DNA of 10,667 bases, from contig CAZEUZ010000007.1 of assembly GCA_964515805.1 (NCBI GenBank), forward strand, positions 1 to 10,667, written 5' to 3'. This DNA is from CAZEUZ01 sp964515805 (lineage in GTDB: Bacteria; Pseudomonadota; Gammaproteobacteria; Pseudomonadales; Cellvibrionaceae). The notes beneath the pieces are model-generated. The model was not told the origin of the DNA. It did no database searches and saw only the letters and a list, made by a program, of their open reading frames with translations. Positions 6,857 through 10,667 of this stretch are shown here, one piece after another (positions within the stretch are counted from its first letter, which is position 1; each line of letters starts with the position of its first letter). Both the position numbers and the translations under genes were made by a program.

Positions 6857-8119
6857 ATGAACAACATTTTTGTATTGGTTGACTGCAACAATTTTTACGT
6901 CTCCTGTGAACGGGTGTTTAATCCCGCACTGCGAAAAAAACCAATTGTCGTGCTCTCTAATAACGACGGCTGTATTGTCGCTCGTTCTAACGAGGCAAAA
7001 GCGCTCGGTATTTCCATGGCCTCGCCCTATCACTGCAACAAAGCCGTTATTAAGCAAAACGGTGTCACTGTTTTATCATCTAACTATCAATTTTACGGTG
7101 ATATGTCCCACCGAGTGATGAGTTCTCTACAGATGCTTGCACCTGACATGGAGGTATACTCCATCGATGAGGCATTCCTGTGTTTCGATGGGTTTAGCCC
7201 CCATACCCTTTTCGATACCGCCAAAACAATAAGGTCGAAAATCTACCAGTGGACGGGCATACCAACCTCATTTGGTATCGCACCAACCAAGACACTAGCA
7301 AAAATTGCCAGCTATATCGCCAAAAAAAACCGTTCCAGTGGCGTATTTAATATGCTCAACTCAGAATTGCAAAGCGAGATTATGAGCAGCTTTCCAGTTG
7401 AATTATTGTGGGGCATATCCCATAGCTGGAGTCAGAAATTGCAGACTCTAGGCATACGGACAGCATTGGAGTTGAGAGATGCTGATCCAAAATTTATTCG
7501 CAGGCATTTTAGTGTAATAGGAGAAAGAATCGTCTATGAATTACGGGGATTTTCATGTCTCGACCTGGAAACAACCACAACGAAGAAAAACATCATTTCT
7601 TCAAAATCTTTTAGCAGGCACATTACCGACCTCGAACCTATGCAGGAAGCACTGGCCAACTACGCAGCACGCGCTTGCGAAAAGTTACGCAAGCAAAAAA
7701 GTAAAGCTCAGGCAATTCGCGTTTTTTTGAAAACGAACCATTTCAGAGACGACGAGCCCCAGTACCGCAATGGCGCAACGATTGGCTTCGACCACCCAAC
7801 GTCAGATACTGCATTTATTATCAACAAAGCAAAACACCTATTGAAACGTCTCTACCGACCAGGCTACCGCTATCATAAATGTGGCATTGTGTTGCTGGAT
7901 TTGACGCCGGAGAATTTCAAGCAAGGACATTTATTTGTTCAGGAAGACTTGTCGACTACCGATTACCTGATGCAGACAATAGATCGCATCAATCAAACGA
8001 TGGGCACGGGCACAGTGTTCCACGCATCACAAGGCGTGGAGAGGAATTGGCAAACACGCTGCAGTAATCGCTCATCACGCTACACCACACAATGGGAAGA
8101 GCTGGCGGTGGTATCGTGA
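6857..8119 (+). CDS. umuC: UmuC, catalytic subunit of DNA polymerase V
   Basis: Y-family DNA polymerase for error-prone translesion synthesis, acting with UmuD'2, RecA and the sliding clamp. The 420 residues equal the usual length (422 in E. coli). Metal-binding acidic residues are present: Asp9 in LVDCNNFYVSCERVF and Asp104-Glu105 in YSIDEAFL. VVLSNNDGCIVARSNEAKALGI (31-52) is the usual palm/finger signature, and SFGIAPTKTLAKIASYIAKK is the conserved thumb-adjacent segment. A clamp-binding motif QGHLF (356-360, QxxLF type) lies before the C-terminal tail. The polymerase therefore appears intact. GCGGA lies 6 bases before the ATG. Unlike E. coli, where umuD and umuC overlap, a 48-base gap with no clear hairpin or promoter separates them here; co-transcription from the umuD promoter is likely. 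Confidence 0.97.
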   Translation: MNNIFVLVDCNNFYVSCERVFNPALRKKPIVVLSNNDGCIVARSNEAKALGISMASPYHCNKAVIKQNGVTVLSSNYQFYGDMSHRVMSSLQMLAPDMEVYSIDEAFLCFDGFSPHTLFDTAKTIRSKIYQWTGIPTSFGIAPTKTLAKIASYIAKKNRSSGVFNMLNSELQSEIMSSFPVELLWGISHSWSQKLQTLGIRTALELRDADPKFIRRHFSVIGERIVYELRGFSCLDLETTTTKKNIISSKSFSRHITDLEPMQEALANYAARACEKLRKQKSKAQAIRVFLKTNHFRDDEPQYRNGATIGFDHPTSDTAFIINKAKHLLKRLYRPGYRYHKCGIVLLDLTPENFKQGHLFVQEDLSTTDYLMQTIDRINQTMGTGTVFHASQGVERNWQTRCSNRSSRYTTQWEELAVVS

Positions 8120-8155
8120 AATATTTGATCTTGCTGACGAAGGTCTTATGAAACA

Positions 8156-8185
8156 TCAACAGGTGCTGGTATTTTACGATACAAT
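8156..8185 (+). promoter_or_regulatory. Possible promoter of the DAHP synthase gene
   Basis: TCAACA (8156-8161) and TACAAT (8180-8185) are 18 bases apart and match consensus at four and five of six positions. It begins 36 bases after the umuC stop, and a start near 8192 would give a leader of about 70 bases. An 11-base palindrome AGACATTGTCT (8196-8206) lies just downstream. I see no TyrR-type TGTAAA-N6-TTTACA site. Confidence 0.35.
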
Positions 8186-8221
8186 AGACTTTCAAAGACA
8201 TTGTCTGAATTCTTTATATAC

Positions 8222-8272
8222 ACGTCAAAAAATATATACGTCAAAAATCCGGATTGCTGTATGTCAAAAAAA
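8222..8272 (+). repeat. Three ACGTCAAAAA-like direct repeats at the DAHP synthase start
   Basis: ACGTCAAAAAA (8222-8232), ACGTCAAAAA (8238-8247) and ATGTCAAAAAAA (8261-8272) are similarly oriented. The first two are 16 bases apart, the third 23 further on. The third copy contains the ATG and first codons of the DAHP synthase gene. They may be protein- or RNA-level control elements, or A-rich chance similarity. Confidence 0.45.
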
Positions 8273-9373
8273 GTTACATTAGAAAAGGTTACTGAGAATA
8301 TCAACTTAATTTCTCAGGATGTGCTGATTACGCCTGCGCACTTAAAAAGTAAACTGCCCGCTTCCGGCCAGGCGCTACAAACTATCGTCGAAGGACGGCA
8401 GGCAATCAATAATATCCTCGACCGCAAAGACCCTCGCCTACTCGTCGTAGTCGGCCCCTGCTCTATCCACGATACAGCCGCTGCGATGGACTATGCTGGA
8501 CGATTGAAGTCACTGGCTGAAGAAGTCAAGGACACACTACTGGTCGTCATGCGCGTCTACTTTGAAAAGCCGCGAACAACCACAGGATGGAAAGGCCTCA
8601 TCAATGATCCCAATTTAGATGACTCTTTCAATATAGAAGAAGGTCTACATATCGGTCGCAAACTATTGTTAGATATTGCCGAATTGGGTTTGCCAACGGC
8701 AACTGAAGCATTGGATCCTATTTCGCCTCAATACTTACATGATTTAATCTCTTGGTCTGCCATTGGGGCTAGAACAACAGAATCGCAGACTCATCGGGAA
8801 ATGGCCAGTGGGTTGTCTTGTGCTGTCGGCTTTAAAAACGGCACCGACGGCAGTCTTACGGTAGCCATTAACGCCCTGCAATCAGTATCGAGCTCACACC
8901 ATTTTCTCGGTATCAACAACGACGGGCAGGTCGCCGTCATACGTACTAGCGGCAACCCTTATGCCCATGTCGTTCTTCGTGGTGGTGGCGGTAAACCCAA
9001 TTACGACTCTGTTAATGTTGCCATGTGTGAAAAGGAACTAATTGAGCAAAAACTTTCCGGCAATATCATGGTAGATTGTAGTCACGCCAACTCCAATAAA
9101 AATCATGAATTGCAGCCACTGGTGCTTGAAAATATTACCAATCAGATTCTGGATGGCAACCAGTCGATTATCGGCGTTATGATTGAGAGTAATATCGGCG
9201 AAGGCAATCAAAAAATTCTTCCGGATCACTCTAAAATGACCTACGGTATTTCAGTTACCGATGCCTGTATAGGCTGGGATAAAACCTTAGCAACTCTGCG
9301 AATGATGGCGGAAAAGCTCAACGATGCCGTGAACCAAAGGCCAGGCCACCTATCTTCAGGCCACCTCTCTTAA
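8261..9373 (+). CDS. Class I 3-deoxy-7-phosphoheptulonate (DAHP) synthase
   Basis: Condenses phosphoenolpyruvate and erythrose 4-phosphate, the first step of the shikimate pathway to Phe, Tyr and Trp; cytoplasmic, metal-dependent, normally feedback-inhibited. It belongs to the AroF/AroG/AroH family. Metal ligands expected from AroG are present as Cys67 (GPCSIHD), His275 (DCSHANSNK), Glu309 (MIESN) and Asp334 (VTDACI). Also visible are RVYFEKPRTTTGWKGLINDP (98-117), a near-perfect family block, and GARTTESQTHREMASGLS (169-186). The start is the ATG at 8261 (370 residues). The frame stays open to a TTG at 8201, but those 20 codons cover the repeat region and lack family similarity. The C-terminus is about 15-20 residues longer than E. 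coli paralogues and ends in a duplicated GHLS. I cannot tell which amino acid inhibits it. Confidence 0.96.
   Translation: MSKKVTLEKVTENINLISQDVLITPAHLKSKLPASGQALQTIVEGRQAINNILDRKDPRLLVVVGPCSIHDTAAAMDYAGRLKSLAEEVKDTLLVVMRVYFEKPRTTTGWKGLINDPNLDDSFNIEEGLHIGRKLLLDIAELGLPTATEALDPISPQYLHDLISWSAIGARTTESQTHREMASGLSCAVGFKNGTDGSLTVAINALQSVSSSHHFLGINNDGQVAVIRTSGNPYAHVVLRGGGGKPNYDSVNVAMCEKELIEQKLSGNIMVDCSHANSNKNHELQPLVLENITNQILDGNQSIIGVMIESNIGEGNQKILPDHSKMTYGISVTDACIGWDKTLATLRMMAEKLNDAVNQRPGHLSSGHLS
9342..9371 (+). repeat. 15-bp tandem duplication at the end of the DAHP synthase gene
   Basis: CAGGCCACCTATCTT (9342-9356) is repeated directly as CAGGCCACCTCTCTT (9357-9371), one mismatch in 15. The unit is a multiple of three, so the frame is kept and the protein gains five residues, ending GHLSSGHLS. 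The last base of the second copy is the first base of the TAA stop. Confidence 0.9.
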
Positions 9374-9384
9374 TAAGACAACTT

Positions 9385-9412
9385 TTGAACACGCTATTGC
9401 TGCGCATACAGT
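9385..9412 (+). promoter_or_regulatory. Possible mfd promoter
   Basis: TTGAAC (9385-9390) and TACAGT (9407-9412) are 16 bases apart, each four of six to consensus. The implied start near 9419 is about 37 bases before mfd. It overlaps a stem-loop, so one of the two may be chance. Confidence 0.3.
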
Positions 9413-9418
9413 GCGTAG
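9400..9418. other. Stem-loop between DAHP synthase gene and mfd
   Basis: CTGCGCA (9400-9406) can pair with TGCGTAG (9412-9418) around the 5-base loop TACAG: seven pairs including one G-U on the plus-strand RNA. No T-run follows on either strand, so it is not a standard intrinsic terminator; it might be a weak one or an RNA-stability hairpin. Confidence 0.4.
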
Positions 9419-9455
9419 GTATTAAGAGCCACAGGCTGTAATTATTTAACGACCA

Positions 9456-10667
9456 ATGTCCTTTTTTTCTCCGATAAAGCCGCCGAATTTAGGTGATAGT
9501 GGCAACCGACAAATATGGGCAGCGCTAGAAGGTGCTGCTGCCGCCTTGGCTATAATCACTGCCGCCAAACAGGCAAAACTGCCCGCCCTGGTTATTACCG
9601 CAAGCAGCACGGATGCTCATCGATTGTTGTCGGAACTGCGGTTTTTTAATAGCAACGATTCCCGTTTTCCGATCTTGCATTTAACAGATTGGGAAACGCT
9701 ACCTTACGATAATTTTTCTCCACATGATGACATCGTTTCCGAGCGCTTGGAAACACTGTACCATCTCACTCATCTTCGAACGGGCCTAGTCGTCGTACCG
9801 ATCACCACCTTGATGGGACGTCTACCGCCGGTAGACTATCTCAACCGCTACAGTTTAATTATCTCAACTGGCGATCAACTCAATCCTCATGCAATACGTC
9901 AACAATTGGAGCAATGCGGTTATCGTTGCGTAAATACCGTTTACGAGCATGGTGAATTCGCCTTGCGGGGGTCATTGATAGACGTATTTCCCATGGGTAG
10001 CGATTTACCTCTGCGCATTGATTTATTTGATGACTGCGTGGAATCCTTGCGCACATTTGATCCGGAAACACAGCGCAGCATTCAAAAAATCGAACACATT
10101 CGCCTGTTGCCAGCGAAGGAATTTCCGCTAGATAAAGAAGGTATACAGCAATTTCAGCTAGCCTGGCATGAACAATTCGATGTCGATCATCGGCGTTGCC
10201 CTATCTATCGAGACATTACCGCTGGATTCGCGCCTGCAGGTATCGAATATTACCTGCCACTGTTCTTTGATCAGTGTGTATCACTATTCGACTATCTACC
10301 CAAAAATACACAACTATTCACCTATGACTCTATTGAAGAGTCCGGCAACCAATACTGGCAGCAAATCCAAACACGTTATCAAAGTCGTAGTGGTGATATC
10401 GAACGGCCAATCCTGTCGCCAAAGGCGCTATTTCTCAATCTGGATGAAGTATTCAGCAGCCTGAAATGTTTTCGACGCTGCCACCTATCCAGTGACAAAA
10501 CCAACGCTCATATTCTATTTAACAGCCAGACAATACCTCATATAGCCATCGATAATTCACTGAAGACGCCTTTTCGCGGATTGCAACAGTTTTTGCTGGA
10601 GACAGAACACCGAGTGTTATTTTGCGCGGAATCGGCAGGGCGCCGCGAAGTGCTTATGGAATCATTG
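9456..10667 (+). CDS. mfd: Transcription-repair coupling factor Mfd, N-terminal 404 residues
   Basis: Mfd removes RNA polymerase stalled at DNA lesions and recruits UvrA for nucleotide-excision repair. Only about a third of the usual 1,150 residues lies in the window, covering the UvrB-like module and the following linker domain; the polymerase-interaction and RecG-like translocase domains are beyond the edge. I translated it by hand from the ATG at 9456 and found no stop. Family blocks are LTDWETLPYDNFSPHDDIVS (76-95), EHGEFALRGSLIDVFPMGS (164-182), FDDCVESLRTFDPETQRS (191-208) and AGIEYYLPLFF. The ATP-binding loop of this UvrB-like module is degenerate (EGAAAALAII), as in E. coli Mfd. The start lacks a visible Shine-Dalgarno sequence. 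It lies 82 bases after the DAHP synthase gene. Confidence 0.96.
   Translation, partial: MSFFSPIKPPNLGDSGNRQIWAALEGAAAALAIITAAKQAKLPALVITASSTDAHRLLSELRFFNSNDSRFPILHLTDWETLPYDNFSPHDDIVSERLETLYHLTHLRTGLVVVPITTLMGRLPPVDYLNRYSLIISTGDQLNPHAIRQQLEQCGYRCVNTVYEHGEFALRGSLIDVFPMGSDLPLRIDLFDDCVESLRTFDPETQRSIQKIEHIRLLPAKEFPLDKEGIQQFQLAWHEQFDVDHRRCPIYRDITAGFAPAGIEYYLPLFFDQCVSLFDYLPKNTQLFTYDSIEESGNQYWQQIQTRYQSRSGDIERPILSPKALFLNLDEVFSSLKCFRRCHLSSDKTNAHILFNSQTIPHIAIDNSLKTPFRGLQQFLLETEHRVLFCAESAGRREVLMESL

Noticed and set aside
6566..7057. 163-codon open frame on the minus strand across the umuD-umuC junction
   Set aside because: It lies antisense to two well-supported genes with family motifs, has no recognisable domain and no evident start signal. 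It is a shadow frame.
8201..8260. 20-codon upstream extension of the DAHP synthase from a TTG
   Set aside because: The translated residues do not resemble the family N-terminus and cover an A-rich repeat region; the ATG at 8261 gives a normal start.
9422..9436. Short inverted repeat AGCC-ACA-GGCT before mfd as a terminator
   Set aside because: The stem is only 4 pairs and no T-run follows; insufficient for an intrinsic terminator.
9880..10071. Minus-strand frame, and a plus-strand frame at 10168-10464, inside mfd
   Set aside because: The mfd reading frame is open throughout and matches conserved Mfd blocks, so these alternatives are incidental.
1..10667. Insertion sequence, prophage, CRISPR array or defence island
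   Set aside because: No transposase, integrase, phage or Cas-like protein, no terminal inverted repeats and no regularly spaced repeats are visible. All genes are housekeeping or DNA-repair genes.

Overview
The window looks like chromosomal DNA of a gammaproteobacterium of the Pseudomonas/Cellvibrio/Spongiibacter type. Base composition is moderate, apparently a little below 50% GC. The evidence is the gene order TPR lipoprotein - lolB - ispE - tRNA-Gln - prs - rplY - pth on the minus strand, which is a classic gammaproteobacterial cluster, together with the protein sequences themselves. I cannot name a genus.

Left half, minus strand (1-5480). Transcription runs right to left. A TPR-repeat outer-membrane lipoprotein resembling Pseudomonas LbcA is followed by lolB (lipoprotein insertion), ispE (isoprenoid precursor kinase), tRNA-Gln(UUG), prs (PRPP synthase), rplY (ribosomal protein L25/Ctc) and pth (peptidyl-tRNA hydrolase, cut by the window edge). 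Stop and start codons in the first part are close or overlapping. An extended -10 promoter built into the ispE stop codon probably re-initiates transcription for the tRNA and the prs-rplY-pth group.

Right half, plus strand (5553-10667). A hypoxanthine-guanine phosphoribosyltransferase-like gene lies divergently next to the TPR gene, where hemA sits in Pseudomonas. It is followed by a complete umuD-umuC (DNA polymerase V) pair, a class I DAHP synthase (first step of aromatic amino acid synthesis) and the start of mfd (transcription-repair coupling factor).

The genes are mostly housekeeping. PRPP made by Prs is the substrate of the phosphoribosyltransferase. TPR lipoprotein and LolB both concern the outer membrane. 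UmuDC and Mfd are both DNA-damage genes but are separated by the DAHP synthase gene.

I see no clearly new multi-gene system. The most interesting point is the umuD locus. Its UmuD has a basic N-terminal extension of about 32 residues. No CTGT-N8-ACAG LexA box is visible upstream. Instead a 22-bp imperfect palindrome lies across the probable promoter, suggesting non-canonical control. Smaller curiosities are two short exact or near-exact tandem duplications and an A-rich repeat cluster upstream of the DAHP synthase gene. No gene-free stretch exceeds 300 bases.
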